Part shown: piece after piece, positions 48,305 through 57,778 of the stretch
Numbering within the stretch: position 1 is the stretch's first letter
How the letters are laid out: each line of letters starts with the position of its first letter
Origin: JAWKOK01 sp963765875
GTDB taxonomy: Bacteria > Chloroflexota > Anaerolineae > Caldilineales > Caldilineaceae
NCBI GenBank assembly: GCA_963765875.1
Contig: CAVXYK010000026.1
Coordinates: 82,362 to 146,361 of the forward strand
DNA length: 64,000 nt
Direction: 5' to 3'
Made by a program: the position numbers and the translations under genes
The notes under the pieces: generated by a model
Told to the model about the DNA's origin: nothing
Seen by the model: only the letters and a program-made list of their open reading frames with translations
The model's database searches: none

Positions 48305-49897
48305 CTATCGCTCAATCGGGTAGAACAGGGGATGACGGCGCAGCACCCAGGCCTGGTCTTCGCTGATCACGAAGTCGGTTGTCAGGCCCTCACTGCCCCA
48401 GAACATATAGTTAGCGCCGTCGGCCTGCTCGCACTCAAATTGATCCACAATTCCGTCGCCATTATCATCAAATTGATCGGCTCCGCACTCCAACGTATCC
48501 GCCAGCACATCGAAGACTTCGCCATCCTGCTCCGAAGTATGTTGGAGCGAAAGGAAGTGTGAACCCTCGTGAACGATCGTTGCGCCTAGATCATCGAAAT
48601 CTCGTTCATGGATCTCCCAGGCGACTGTCACGCAGGAGGTTCCCGACGCGGGCACGAGAATGCTGCCGGGCGAGGGCGAAAGGCCGGCGATGTCGTCTCC
48701 GACGTCCACATCGTCAGCCACCGGCGACGGGGCCAATTCATCGATCAGAATAACGTTCAATGCACGGCCGGCCCCGGCGATGCCGGCCAATGCCTGGCAC
48801 GATTCAGCTTGGTCATCCTCCGTCGAGCGAGCGAACGCTTCGAGTTGGGCGTCATTTGCCGCGAAAAAGTTGAGCTGCCCGAGGCGCAGGTCTTGCTGGC
48901 TCAGAACTTTGTCCACGGTCTTGCGAATGATCGCGGACAGGGTGGATTGCCCTTCCGGAGATGTCACATTCGGATCTTCGCTGACCAGCCAGACATTCAT
49001 GTCCACAGCCTGCGGACCATCTACGTCACCGGATCGAAAGACAACGAAGGCATCCGGTATCGGATCGCCATAGATGGTCGATAACGTTATCTGATAGGCG
49101 CCGGGTTGAAGCTCAAACTGTGGCGCAACCGGCAGATAGAAGACGATCTCACCATCGCCGAAGAGTGCCTCCTTGAACATGTCGCTCTCGAACTCGTCCT
49201 GCTCCCAATCGGAGAGTGTGTAGAGGCTCTCGCCGTTCGGTCCGATGACGGATTCGACAATGATCTGGTCCGTTGGATCGGCGGCAATGGCCGTGAAGAG
49301 CAATGAGACGTCCCCCTCTGGAACGGTGAGCGTCACCTGACCCGACTCACCGAGATTGCCCAGTGGCACGACACGAATATCCTCTCCAGTCACCCCGGTC
49401 GCGATGTCAGCGTTGCTGCCCATCGCGCTCTGCAATCCGTCGCTCTCTTCACCAGCGGGCTCCGATATCTGAATCGCCGATTCCGTTCCGGCGCCAATCG
49501 TCCAGACGACTGGCGATTGACCGACTTCAACATCCAACTGTTCATCAACGACTTCGAAATTGTCACAGCCAAAGGCTAGAAGGTCGAAGCTACCGGTCTC
49601 AAGATCATAGATGGAGTAGCGCTCACCGGGGGTCAGTTCGCCGTCAAAGATGATGTCTTCGTCCTCGATTTCGGCCTGCGTCGGGTCGACCATAGCCAAC
49701 TCGCAGACTGATTCCTCACCAGCGTTGACGACTTCGATTTGCGGAGAATCGTCGATGTCCGAGGTGGTCGCATCTTCATCAAACACAGAACATGCTGAAA
49801 TGAAACTAAGTGAAAAGAGAAGGGTCATAATGGCAAGAGCCGCTCTAATCGGTATCATCTTTTCTATCGGCGACCGTGTCGTTTCTATGCGTTGCAT
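48305..49897 (-). CDS. Secreted metzincin-like lipoprotein
   Basis: 530 residues. The lipobox is SFISAC-SVF. Beta-rich central domains span about 60-300. The C-terminal part has a zincin motif HEGSHFLSLQH (HExxHxxxxxH, third ligand His) and a plausible Met-turn ANYMFWGS, as in metzincins such as pappalysins, though the usual Gly of the motif is Ser. Between them lies a calcium-type loop DDNGDGIVDQFE. A role as an extracellular, membrane-tethered metallopeptidase is inferred. AAGGA lies 7 bases before the ATG at 49897. No close family name recognised. Confidence 0.65.
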   Translation of the reverse strand: MQRIETTRSPIEKMIPIRAALAIMTLLFSLSFISACSVFDEDATTSDIDDSPQIEVVNAGEESVCELAMVDPTQAEIEDEDIIFDGELTPGERYSIYDLETGSFDLLAFGCDNFEVVDEQLDVEVGQSPVVWTIGAGTESAIQISEPAGEESDGLQSAMGSNADIATGVTGEDIRVVPLGNLGESGQVTLTVPEGDVSLLFTAIAADPTDQIIVESVIGPNGESLYTLSDWEQDEFESDMFKEALFGDGEIVFYLPVAPQFELQPGAYQITLSTIYGDPIPDAFVVFRSGDVDGPQAVDMNVWLVSEDPNVTSPEGQSTLSAIIRKTVDKVLSQQDLRLGQLNFFAANDAQLEAFARSTEDDQAESCQALAGIAGAGRALNVILIDELAPSPVADDVDVGDDIAGLSPSPGSILVPASGTSCVTVAWEIHERDFDDLGATIVHEGSHFLSLQHTSEQDGEVFDVLADTLECGADQFDDNGDGIVDQFECEQADGANYMFWGSEGLTTDFVISEDQAWVLRRHPLFYPIER

Positions 49898-50181
49898 AAG
49901 GGTTCCTTATCTGATCTAAATTGTTGACAAAATTGCCGCGCAGCCGATTCGATTGTGGGTAGAGAATGCTGTTTCCGGCCAAACGATATCCAATAGGCCT
50001 ATACTACTGAATAGACTCAACCCTGTAAAAAACACGGGAACCTGTAAGACACATATCGGCGCGATCTGCACTTTGGCGCTATAATTGGTTGAGGCATTGA
50101 CCCACAAGGTGCCGCTTCTACTGTCTAGACGCGGCGTCTACACTGAATCGTTGTGTTCCGCCGGCTGCATCAGAGCGAAGC

Positions 50182-50955
50182 ATGAAAGTCGATCCTAGAA
50201 TGCACGAAGTCATATTTTCAGACCGTGGATTCAATGGCGCACAGGGCCTGGTCCAACTGCTCGCCGTTGAATCCACCACTGCCGGGGGCTGGTTTCACGC
50301 CCTCCGACAGTGGATCGGCGGTCTGCTAGTACTGAATACCGATACGTTTCAGGCGACTGTGGCCCATGAGAACGGCCTCTGGTGGGCGCTTGCTCTGTTG
50401 CTGGTGGCCGGCCTCTCGGTCTCTATCGGACAATCCATCGTGCTGTTTGCCAATCGGGTGCCGACCCATCGATTTCTCGCCAGCACACTGGCCAGTGGTG
50501 CGGTCGGTCTGCTTGCAGTCCTATTCTGGTCGGTTTCCATCTGGATAACGGCGCGCATCCTATTCGACGTGACAGAACCTTGGCGCAGTTACCTGGTCGT
50601 CACCGCCCTCGGCTTTGCGCCGGCCCTTTTCGGCTTTGCGCTCTTCATGCCCTACCTCGGCGTCATTTTTGGATGGATGCTACGCGTTTGGGTCAGCCTG
50701 ACTGTCATGGTCGGCGTCGGCATCGTCGCCGATCTGGCCCTGTGGCCCGCACTTCTCTGTTGCGTGCCGGGCTGGATCTTTCTGGAATCGATGACGCGGT
50801 TTCCACTGCTGGATCTTCTCGGGCTGCGGGCGTGGGTATGGAACATGACCACGGGCAGGCCCCGCAGGCGCGAGGGTGATGAGATCGCCCTATGGCTGGC
50901 AGAGCAGTCCCAAACGCGTATCGCGGCCGGCGTTGACGAAGATGGAGGATTCTAA
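50182..50955 (+). CDS. Polytopic membrane protein, hypothetical (Yip1-like shape)
   Basis: 257 residues. Four to five hydrophobic helices between about residues 68 and 205 (LALLLVAGLSVSIGQSIVLF, LASGAVGLLAVLFWSVSIWI, YLVVTALGFAPALFGFALFM, VMVGVGIVADLALWPALLC). The N-terminal 60 residues and C-terminal 35 are soluble. The shape resembles Yip1/YIPF-type proteins, but no signature is present. It overlaps by 14 bp the start of the esterase-like gene that follows, so the two are cotranslated and probably act together at the membrane. Confidence 0.6.
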   Translation: MKVDPRMHEVIFSDRGFNGAQGLVQLLAVESTTAGGWFHALRQWIGGLLVLNTDTFQATVAHENGLWWALALLLVAGLSVSIGQSIVLFANRVPTHRFLASTLASGAVGLLAVLFWSVSIWITARILFDVTEPWRSYLVVTALGFAPALFGFALFMPYLGVIFGWMLRVWVSLTVMVGVGIVADLALWPALLCCVPGWIFLESMTRFPLLDLLGLRAWVWNMTTGRPRRREGDEIALWLAEQSQTRIAAGVDEDGGF

Positions 50956-51964
50956 GACTGTGGCTTGGGTTGAAACTTTCCTCTGGCAGATAGCGCTTCT
51001 GGTCGGATTGGCCCTGTTGATTGCGGCCTATCTGGCTCCGTTTGAGGTGCTGGGCTGGTGGTCGGGCTGGTCAGAACGAGATCTGGAACCGAGCAAGACC
51101 GACTTGAGTCGGGCCGTGTGCATGCCCCACGATGCAGGCTACTTCATGGTCTACTTGACCGGCGTACACGGGTTTGAAAAGGGGACAGGCGGCCAGAAGG
51201 AACTCGATCTCGCCAACGACATCGCCGCACGGCTACCCGACGAGGCCATTGTGGTCAACGACGTCTTTCCCTACTCGGTTAGCAACAATCCACTCAACGG
51301 TGAGCGTCTCTTTTCCTTCCTATGGCGGTGGGTCGACACGAACCGGCGACGCCCAGGCTCTTCGACCAACCTGTACAATGCCATAATCGCCACGCGCAAC
51401 ATCTTTCAGGTAGCAGTCTCTGCGGACAAGCGGTATGGGCCGGTCACAAATGCGGGCGTGGCGCGCGAAATCACCATGAGTCTGTTGCGCCATGGCTATC
51501 CGCCCGGCAGCGGCAAGCCCGTCCACATCATCGGGTACAGCGGCGGCGGGCAGATTGGCGTGGGTGCAGCCCGCTATCTGCGCACAGCACTTGCTGCCCC
51601 CATTCACATTGTCTCCCTTGGCGGCTTCTTCACCGACGATACATCAATCGCCTATGTAGACCGGGTGGACGCGCTCCAGGGCAGTCGGGATCCGCTGCCC
51701 TGGTTGGGCCGCCTACTCTATTCCGGTCGCTGGCCCGTCTTCCCGCACACACAGTGGAACCGGGCACGGCGGCGTGGTCGAATACGCTTCATTCCGTGCG
51801 GCCCCATGACCCATTTCGGCGACAAGGACTATTTTTCGACGGTATCTTGGGTGGATGATGAGCGGACGTATGCCGACCACATAGCTGACATGGCGGCTTC
51901 TGTCATTGTGAAGCATCAGGAGGAAGGAGTGGGGAAGGCCAATCTGTCAGGCAATCTCATATAG
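50942..51964 (+). CDS. Membrane-anchored alpha/beta-hydrolase-like protein
   Basis: 340 residues from the ATG at 50942. One N-terminal helix (FLWQIALLVGLALLIAAYLA) is an anchor. The soluble part has YFMVYLTGVHGFEKGTGG, the nucleophile elbow GYSGGGQIG (Ser in GxSxG) and a late THFGDKDYFS that could give the catalytic His. Substrate unknown. Coupled to the upstream membrane protein. Its end overlaps the convergent gene at 51947 by 18 bp. Confidence 0.65.
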   Translation: MEDSKTVAWVETFLWQIALLVGLALLIAAYLAPFEVLGWWSGWSERDLEPSKTDLSRAVCMPHDAGYFMVYLTGVHGFEKGTGGQKELDLANDIAARLPDEAIVVNDVFPYSVSNNPLNGERLFSFLWRWVDTNRRRPGSSTNLYNAIIATRNIFQVAVSADKRYGPVTNAGVAREITMSLLRHGYPPGSGKPVHIIGYSGGGQIGVGAARYLRTALAAPIHIVSLGGFFTDDTSIAYVDRVDALQGSRDPLPWLGRLLYSGRWPVFPHTQWNRARRRGRIRFIPCGPMTHFGDKDYFSTVSWVDDERTYADHIADMAASVIVKHQEEGVGKANLSGNLI

Positions 51965-52623
51965 ATTGGCACGGTCTCGTTTGCCGACCAACTCAATCAC
52001 GTTCATCTTGCGCAAGCAATAGGCCATCTCCTGAGCCAATCGTCTCTTGATCCCTGCCGCGTCCGCCAAATCCTTGGTCGTGAAGGATGCCTCTACCTGA
52101 TCCGGCAACAGATCTCGCAAGTCTGTGGGCTTCGTAAACAGTCTTCGCTCAACAACTTCCACCAACCGGCGTTCCTCAACACCCCACCCTTTCCTGCGCC
52201 AGTTCCGATTGCCATCGTAGCGTCTGACCTCTTCCAGCCTGATCATCAGTACTTCAAGCTCGAAATTGTCGTTAGCCAGTAGCGTGGGGATGCTGACCAT
52301 CTGCCGGAACAGGTCCTCGACGCGACCTCTCTTGGGCGACTTGCGGCGCGTACTGCCGTCGCCGTCGTCCTTTGCCAGCTTCACGATCCACTTCTCTTGG
52401 GGATAGAATAGATCAGCCGCACCCGATGGGTACGGACCAGTGTGTTGAGTTTTGATTTAAGCGAGGAAAAAGTGCCGGTCTGGATTTCCAGCAACCGATC
52501 ATCACGGACTATATCGATCACATATCCGTCAACTGAGACTTCAAAGCGATCGCCGGGCAGAGCGTACCATTCCTTTAGCGCTGCATGAAGCGGTTTTTCG
52601 TTCAGTGTTCCAATGCCGGACAT
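51947..52623 (-). CDS. Nuclease-like plus winged-helix protein (frame broken at 52399)
   Basis: About 225 residues when joined. N-terminal part: LPGDRFEVSVDGYVIDIVRDDRLLEIQTGTFSSLKSKL, where Asp followed by E-x-Q after a short loop looks like a PD-(D/E)XK nuclease core with Q in place of K. The middle part is basic (RRKSPKRGRVEDLFRQMV), with RRYDGNRNWRRKGW. The C-terminal part FTTKDLADAAGIKRRLAQEMAYCLRK is a winged helix. The two halves are in different frames: at ATCCCC-AAGAG (G4 at 52399-52402) one extra C gives SIPQEKWIVKLAKDD. This is the only -1 break among the genes. It overlaps the methyltransferase upstream by 22 bp. Function unknown. Confidence 0.6.
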
Positions 52624-53372
52624 AGCGCTTCCCGCTTTCGTACCAAAAAGTGTGCGTACCCATCCCACTGCTCGTCGGGTTTCCCCATCACTTCGTCATC
52701 GATTTCAAAGCCAGCGCCATCAAGCCAAGATCGCACCTGATTCAACGGCGGGTGGTAGTGGTAGACAGAAGCGTCGGCCAAGTCACCGGGCACCGCTGTT
52801 AGCTGCATGGCCATCACCTGAGCGAAGGCCTCATCCACCTTGTCCACAACTTCCCCGTAGACGACCGGCAGGCCCAACGCCAGGGCCCGCTCATAGGCCT
52901 CCTTCACAAAGACGCCGCCCCGATCAACGGTGAAGTAGAACAGACCGTCGGGCTTCAGCGCCGACTGAAAATTGCTCAGGATCACGGGCCAATCCTCTGG
53001 ACAGACGTGCTCCATGGCGTCAATGCAGGTAACGCCGTCGAACGCTGCCTGAAAATCCATCGCCTGCAAGCTGACCTGTTCGTAACGTGCGGCCGGAAAG
53101 CGCTCCCTCGCCCTGACCAGCATGCCCTCGGACTGATCGATGCCAACGACGCTGTGCCCGGCCTCCAGCAGCAGCCCGTCATTGATGCCCGCACCACAGC
53201 CGGCAGAGAGCAGGTGGCTGTGCGGCGGTATCCGTTCCAGGAACTTTTGGATAGCGGCCTGGCGTATCTCGTCCACGCCCAGCCCATACTTCACCCAGTA
53301 GAGCGGCGCAAAGCGATCGTAGAGCTTCTCCGCCATCTCTTGCATCTGCTGTAACCACTCGGAACGTTCCAT
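52602..53372 (-). CDS. Class I SAM-dependent methyltransferase
   Basis: 256 residues from the ATG at 53372 (MERSEWLQQMQ). Motif I LLSAGCGAGINDGLLLEAG, the acidic VVGIDQSEGML, motif II/III FDGVTCIDAMEHV and LKPDGLFYFTVDRGG. The fold is of the small-molecule or protein type; no DNA methylase NPPY or PCQ motif. A long helical insertion follows motif III (about 150-190). Its last 22 bp overlap the nuclease-like gene. Substrate unknown. Confidence 0.8.
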   Translation of the reverse strand: MERSEWLQQMQEMAEKLYDRFAPLYWVKYGLGVDEIRQAAIQKFLERIPPHSHLLSAGCGAGINDGLLLEAGHSVVGIDQSEGMLVRARERFPAARYEQVSLQAMDFQAAFDGVTCIDAMEHVCPEDWPVILSNFQSALKPDGLFYFTVDRGGVFVKEAYERALALGLPVVYGEVVDKVDEAFAQVMAMQLTAVPGDLADASVYHYHPPLNQVRSWLDGAGFEIDDEVMGKPDEQWDGYAHFLVRKREALCPALEH

Positions 53373-53596
53373 CACTCCCGTCCCTTCAGATTCAGGTCTC
53401 CGATTGATCCTGTTTTGCCATTGCACTACTATCCGCTAGCTGCCGCCTTGGCCACAGGATTGCTACATTTCAACGGCTACTCTTTCAGTAGTCCAATTCA
53501 AGACATCGAAATCCTGTGCAGTGAATGCGTCATCAGATCTGGTGAAAGCCCGTGCAGCGATTCAAGTGCAGAGTTGCCTATCTCGTGGAGAATCTG

Positions 53597-54637
53597 TTAC
53601 GTGGAAGATGCTTGCCCGCCTTCATCCAATGCACGCAACGCATCCACAGGACGATGGTCCTGTACGGCGGCAATGACGCGCGTGGCCAGCACGTCTGCCA
53701 GCTCAAACCGATCGGCCCGATCGGCGAACCTTGGGCCGACCAGCATCACGGCACTCATCATCGACCTTGTCACACAGGCCCGATAGTCGAGTTGGAAACG
53801 CTCAAATCCGTAGGCTGACTGGACATGTGCCGGGAGCAGCCCATAGTAGTGCTGCAACAGCGAATGCTCGTTCGCTCTTCGATCTTCGACTGCCAAGCTC
53901 TTGACCAAAAAGAAGGAAATGTCATTGGCCGCCAGGCCACGCCCGGCAAGCTGCCAGTCGATCAGCACGGGACCGCGTGATCCATCATGGCTGAACAAGA
54001 GGTTCTCTGGATGCACATCGCCGTGAAAGAGCGTTGCCGGTTCAGAGAGCCGGTGTGCCGAGACACGCTTGGCGTTGTGCCAGGCCCACTCAAAATCCGT
54101 CCCTGTGTCGCCGAGCATCGACCGATACCTGCGCCTGAACGGTTCCCAACACTGCTCCATGTTGTATTCGAGCACGGCGGCGAAGCGTTCAACTTCCAAC
54201 GAAGGAACCCCGGGATCGCCCCAGAAGCGGCCATGGATCTCTGCCAGCAACGAGAGTACCTCTCGCGTCTGCTGCACGGAACAGCCCTCCACCTGTGAGC
54301 CCGGTCGAGCCGGAGAGAGGTCTTCCAAGATCAGTGTTCCATGCTCAAACGCGCCGTACAATTGTGGTACGGACTCGATCCCCGCACCTGACAGGTCGCC
54401 ATAGATTGACGCTTCCCAGTCGGAACTGCCTGCCTGAAACTTCACGATGAGCGAAGAGGGGCGACACCCTTGATTCGCGTACGCCAACCTCACCCGGGCG
54501 ATCCGGCCAAGTAGGCTGGGGCCGCCGAAGCCTGCTTCAACCTCGATTGAGACGGGTTCGCATTCGGAAGAGGGCCACGGCAATGCATGCCGCAGCCAGT
54601 CAACTGTTATCTCCGAGGCAGATTCAGGCACATCCAT
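53597..54637 (-). CDS. Aminoglycoside phosphotransferase/ecdysteroid-kinase-like protein
   Basis: 346 residues from the ATG at 54637, directly after GGAGGTAAAG. A protein-kinase-like fold with an N-lobe (SLIVKFQAGSSDW, Lys; LILEDLSPARPG), catalytic loop FHGDVHPENLLF (Brenner HxDxxxxN type) and metal loop VLIDWQLAGRG. It phosphorylates a small molecule, possibly an alcohol or aminoglycoside; the family cannot be narrowed further. A 20-bp gap separates it from the lipoprotein gene upstream on the same strand. Confidence 0.8.
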   Translation of the reverse strand: MDVPESASEITVDWLRHALPWPSSECEPVSIEVEAGFGGPSLLGRIARVRLAYANQGCRPSSLIVKFQAGSSDWEASIYGDLSGAGIESVPQLYGAFEHGTLILEDLSPARPGSQVEGCSVQQTREVLSLLAEIHGRFWGDPGVPSLEVERFAAVLEYNMEQCWEPFRRRYRSMLGDTGTDFEWAWHNAKRVSAHRLSEPATLFHGDVHPENLLFSHDGSRGPVLIDWQLAGRGLAANDISFFLVKSLAVEDRRANEHSLLQHYYGLLPAHVQSAYGFERFQLDYRACVTRSMMSAVMLVGPRFADRADRFELADVLATRVIAAVQDHRPVDALRALDEGGQASST

Positions 54638-54656
54638 CTTTACCTCCATATCGAGA

Positions 54657-55280
54657 TCACTGTAGCACGCGCCAAATTGGCCCGAGCATCTTCCAATTCT
54701 GACCGTCATGATAGAACAGATGGAGCTTCATTCCAAGGTCCTGACCGGGCTCAACGAGCTCAACTTCATAGAAGGTGACGCCAGGCTGCAAGACCGACTC
54801 GGCGGCATCTCTCGCCCCGCCGGGGAACTCGGCCCAGGCAACGCCCCCCTCTTCATAGGCGGCAATCTCTTCCGTGGTTGCGGCGTGAACAGCTATTTCG
54901 GTACGATCCGGATCGGTGGCAAATAATCCAGCGACCTGTTCATCGGACGCACTGGAGAATTGAGCATGCATCGCCTTGATTTCTTCGAGGGCGGCCGGAT
55001 CCTTGACTGCCGACTCAAGACTGGCCCCATCTGGAAAGAGATCGATCGTCATGCTTGCTGCGGTTTCCACGTCATTGGCTCGTATGGCACCCTGCAGTTC
55101 TGTAAACAGTTCTTTGAGACTGTCTGAATCCACGTTTCCGCTGTCAATTGTCATGGCAGGTTCAGTCGTTAGTGCATCCTCTTCGAGGAGCAGCATGCTC
55201 ACCGTTCCGCTGTCACAACCGACCGCCAGCAAAAGAACGACGACGAACGACAGACCTAGAAGTTGAAATTTTCGAGACAT
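54657..55280 (-). CDS. Lipoprotein, hypothetical
   Basis: 207 residues from the ATG at 55280 (GGAG upstream). Signal FQLLGLSFVVVLLLAVGC with lipobox LAVGC-DSG. The mature part has a helical region (LKELFTELQGAIRANDVETAASM) and a C-terminal sheet ending MKLHLFYHDGQNWKMLGPIWRVL, the look of SnoaL/NTF2-like or DUF4878-type folds. Function unknown. Confidence 0.7.
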   Translation of the reverse strand: MSRKFQLLGLSFVVVLLLAVGCDSGTVSMLLLEEDALTTEPAMTIDSGNVDSDSLKELFTELQGAIRANDVETAASMTIDLFPDGASLESAVKDPAALEEIKAMHAQFSSASDEQVAGLFATDPDRTEIAVHAATTEEIAAYEEGGVAWAEFPGGARDAAESVLQPGVTFYEVELVEPGQDLGMKLHLFYHDGQNWKMLGPIWRVLQ

Positions 55281-55401
55281 ATATTTCTCCTGAAGAATGG
55301 CTGCGCGGTTTGCGCCTCTGAGTAGCTGACGAAGCGGAGCCTCGCAAAGACGAATTGGAACAAGATGCACTCAGCCGTCGGCCTGTCATCGAACTTATTT
55401 C

Positions 55402-56505
55402 TTAGGATCGGCTGCTACTGGCTGTCAACAGTCCCGGCTTCCTGCTGCGGAAATCCGGAATCCTGTGAAAGGTCAGGTAATTCGAATCATGAGCGCGGAA
55501 TGCGCCGCCGAGGCCGTCATCGTACGCCGTTCGGCTGGCGAAGACGATATCATCGCCGGCGAACTGCCAGTCGACGTACTGCCATGCATGATATTCGGCA
55601 TCCGGATGGTAGAGAAGGGCAGAGTCAACCTGCCAGTTTCTCAGATCATCGGAGGAAGTAAGCACCAGGTTGTTGCGATAGGCTTCGGGATCTGTCTGTT
55701 TGCTCACGACGGACCAATAGCGCGATGTCTTGGCATCGAAGCGAATCGTGAACTTGGAGCCTCCGCCGGGGAAGTCGATGATGTCTCGCTGGCGGTCGTG
55801 GGACAAAGACAGACCGTCTTCAGAGACATGGATGATTGCCGCTCGGTCATCGCCCTGTCCATTGGTGCGGAGGACATTCACCAACGCTCCCTGGGACGTG
55901 ACCACAAGGTTGCCCTCGATCCATTGGCCATGGAACCAGGGGTGCCTAAATGGTTTGCTGAACTGCCAGTTGTCAGCGTTCAACAGATCTGAGTCAATCG
56001 AAGCTGAAGCAACGACTGCCGGCCAGTTGGGCCGTTCCCCTTCCGCCAACTCAAAGGAGCGCCAGATACGGCCTCTATGCACAACCATGGCGCCGGGCGC
56101 GCAATGATAGACGCCTGTCCGCAAACGACCCGTGGTCGGGCCATCCGGTTCGCTCCAGGTTCGCCCACCATCTTCCGAACGACGGATGAGTACGTCCCCA
56201 TACTCGTGCTGCGTCCCGATGATGTAGAGCATTTCGTCGTGAACAAAGAGCGTTCCCCAGAACAGAGGCGCGATATCCGCCTGCTTCCGCCATGTCTTTC
56301 CGCTGTCTGACGACGCGAAGATAACGGAAGACGGATACGTTTCATGGTTCGCATTCGGGCCGAAGAAATCGTGAGAGACCACATAGGTTCCGTCCGCAAG
56401 AACGACAATGCTGGGCGATCCCACGTAGCGCCCTGAAGTGGCGGGCGAGTGATTGATGACGATGCCGGGCACATCTGCGTGATTGGGCATGGTTCTCGAT
56501 GTCAT
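55402..56505 (-). CDS. Sialidase-like BNR-repeat protein
   Basis: 367 residues from the ATG at 56505, cytoplasmic or leaderless. Six-bladed propeller features: VGSPSIVVLADGTYVVSHD (blade 1), Asp-boxes SSDSGKTW and SEDGGRTW, and WFHGQWIEGNLVV, VSEDGLSLSHDR. It belongs to the exo-alpha-sialidase/BNR superfamily, whose members include neuraminidases and other glycan enzymes. I do not see a certain FRIP motif or the full Arg triad, so the catalytic type is open. It follows the MetE-like gene by 77 bp. Confidence 0.78.
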   Translation of the reverse strand: MTSRTMPNHADVPGIVINHSPATSGRYVGSPSIVVLADGTYVVSHDFFGPNANHETYPSSVIFASSDSGKTWRKQADIAPLFWGTLFVHDEMLYIIGTQHEYGDVLIRRSEDGGRTWSEPDGPTTGRLRTGVYHCAPGAMVVHRGRIWRSFELAEGERPNWPAVVASASIDSDLLNADNWQFSKPFRHPWFHGQWIEGNLVVTSQGALVNVLRTNGQGDDRAAIIHVSEDGLSLSHDRQRDIIDFPGGGSKFTIRFDAKTSRYWSVVSKQTDPEAYRNNLVLTSSDDLRNWQVDSALLYHPDAEYHAWQYVDWQFAGDDIVFASRTAYDDGLGGAFRAHDSNYLTFHRIPDFRSRKPGLLTASSSRS

Positions 56506-56581
56506 GACGATTTTTGTTCCTCCTGACCGATTGACAATTGGCCTTGACAATTGAAAGTTGACCGTTGTCAACGGACCATTC

Positions 56582-57616
56582 CTACAACCCCAATTCACCT
56601 CGAACTAGTTTTACGCCCTCAACCATGTTTTGCAACTTCAATTTCGACGCCCACCGCGCTGTCTGGCTGAGGCCGCAGTCGGGTGCAAAGGCCAGACGTT
56701 CCGGCGGCGCGAAGTGAAGGCACAGGCGCACCCGCTCGGCCACATCTTCGGGCGTCTCGATGTAGTAGCTCTTGACGTCGATGATGCCAACGGCCACGTC
56801 GCGCTCGGCAGCAATGGTCTGGATAATCTCGATCTCGGCAAACTCACGACTGGCCATCTCAACGTGGATCTCGTCGACGGCCATCTTTAGAAAGGCCGGG
56901 AACATGGGCTCATAGCGACGCAGACCCACGGCGCGCCCTTTGAAGTTGCCGAAGCAGAGGTGGGTGGAAAGGCGACACTTGCCCACCACCGGATCGACGG
57001 TGCGGTTGAAGATCTCGACGAAGCGATCTGGATCTTCCCGATAGGCATAGCAACTCATCGACGGCTCATCAACGGTGATTTCGGTACAGCCGGCCGCGAC
57101 CAGGTATTCCAGTTCTTTCCGTACGATCGGCAGCAGCGCTTCGGTGACCGCATAGCGGTCCGGGTAGTCGGCGTTGGGCAGCATGCGCCCGCTCAGCGTA
57201 TAGGGGCCGGGGATGCTGGCCTTAAGCGTCGGCCCTGCTGGAGCCAATCGTTGCAGTCGCTGAAACTCCGCCACCGCGCCAAGGCCATTGGGCGCAGTCA
57301 ACTCGCCGGCGATGGCGTGCTTGCCTCGCTGGTCGTGGGCCGGCGGGCCGAAGATCCGCGGCGACTTCTGCTCATGCTGGATGCTCTCGATGAAGCCGTA
57401 GAACGATAAGTTGAAGTCAAGCCGGGTCTGCTCGCCGTCGGTGATGACATCCAGCCCGGCCGTCGTCTGGTCATGGATAGCAGCAATGACCGCGTCCTCG
57501 ACCATTTCCTCGATCTCTGCGCTGCCGAAGGCGTCCAGGTTAGCGCTGCAATATTCGAGCCACGACGGAAACGGATAGCTGCCGATCACGGTCGTGCGTA
57601 GTGGGTTGGGTTGCAT
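56582..57616 (-). CDS. MetE-like methyltransferase (cobalamin-independent methionine synthase C-terminal type)
   Basis: 344 residues from the ATG at 57616, GGAGAG upstream. Only the catalytic C-terminal barrel of MetE is present (full MetE is about 750 residues), as in archaeal MetE and many short bacterial homologues. Features: TTVIGSYPFPSW, the TVDEPSMSCYAY strand, Zn-ligand STHLCFGN (His and Cys) and APDCGLSQTARW (second Cys). Short members transfer methyl groups from methylcobalamin or methylated sulfur compounds to homocysteine or another thiol. No metE N-domain, metF or metH nearby, so the methyl donor is unknown. Confidence 0.88.
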   Translation of the reverse strand: MQPNPLRTTVIGSYPFPSWLEYCSANLDAFGSAEIEEMVEDAVIAAIHDQTTAGLDVITDGEQTRLDFNLSFYGFIESIQHEQKSPRIFGPPAHDQRGKHAIAGELTAPNGLGAVAEFQRLQRLAPAGPTLKASIPGPYTLSGRMLPNADYPDRYAVTEALLPIVRKELEYLVAAGCTEITVDEPSMSCYAYREDPDRFVEIFNRTVDPVVGKCRLSTHLCFGNFKGRAVGLRRYEPMFPAFLKMAVDEIHVEMASREFAEIEIIQTIAAERDVAVGIIDVKSYYIETPEDVAERVRLCLHFAPPERLAFAPDCGLSQTARWASKLKLQNMVEGVKLVRGELGL

Positions 57617-57657
57617 TGTGTTGTTCTCTCCTGGATTTATTGGGATAGAGGAGATGG

Positions 57658-57778
57658 AATTCTGCCACAGATAAACACAGATGGCTTGAGATAACCGCAG
57701 ATAGGGTCTGATAGCAAAGGAGCGGCTCAAATATCATCTGTGAAAATCAGTTATTTATCTGTGGCAATCTGTGGCAAA
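57658..57778. repeat. CACAGAT-family hairpin repeat
   Basis: GCCACAGATAAACACAGATG (57664-57683) at the left, CATCTGTGAAAATCAG and ATCTGTGGCAATCTGTGGC at the right. It fills the gap between MetE-like and RdhA-like genes. Confidence 0.9.

Noticed and set aside
51947..52623. Two overlapping genes joined by a 4-bp TGA/GTG overlap
   Set aside because: The downstream frame continues upstream as QEKWIVKLAKDD and follows on naturally; a single gene with one base missing is more likely, though not certain.
52602..53372. DNA methyltransferase of a restriction-modification pair with the adjacent nuclease-like gene
   Set aside because: It has no DNA methylase catalytic motif (NPPY/DPPY or PCQ); it looks like a small-molecule or protein methylase.
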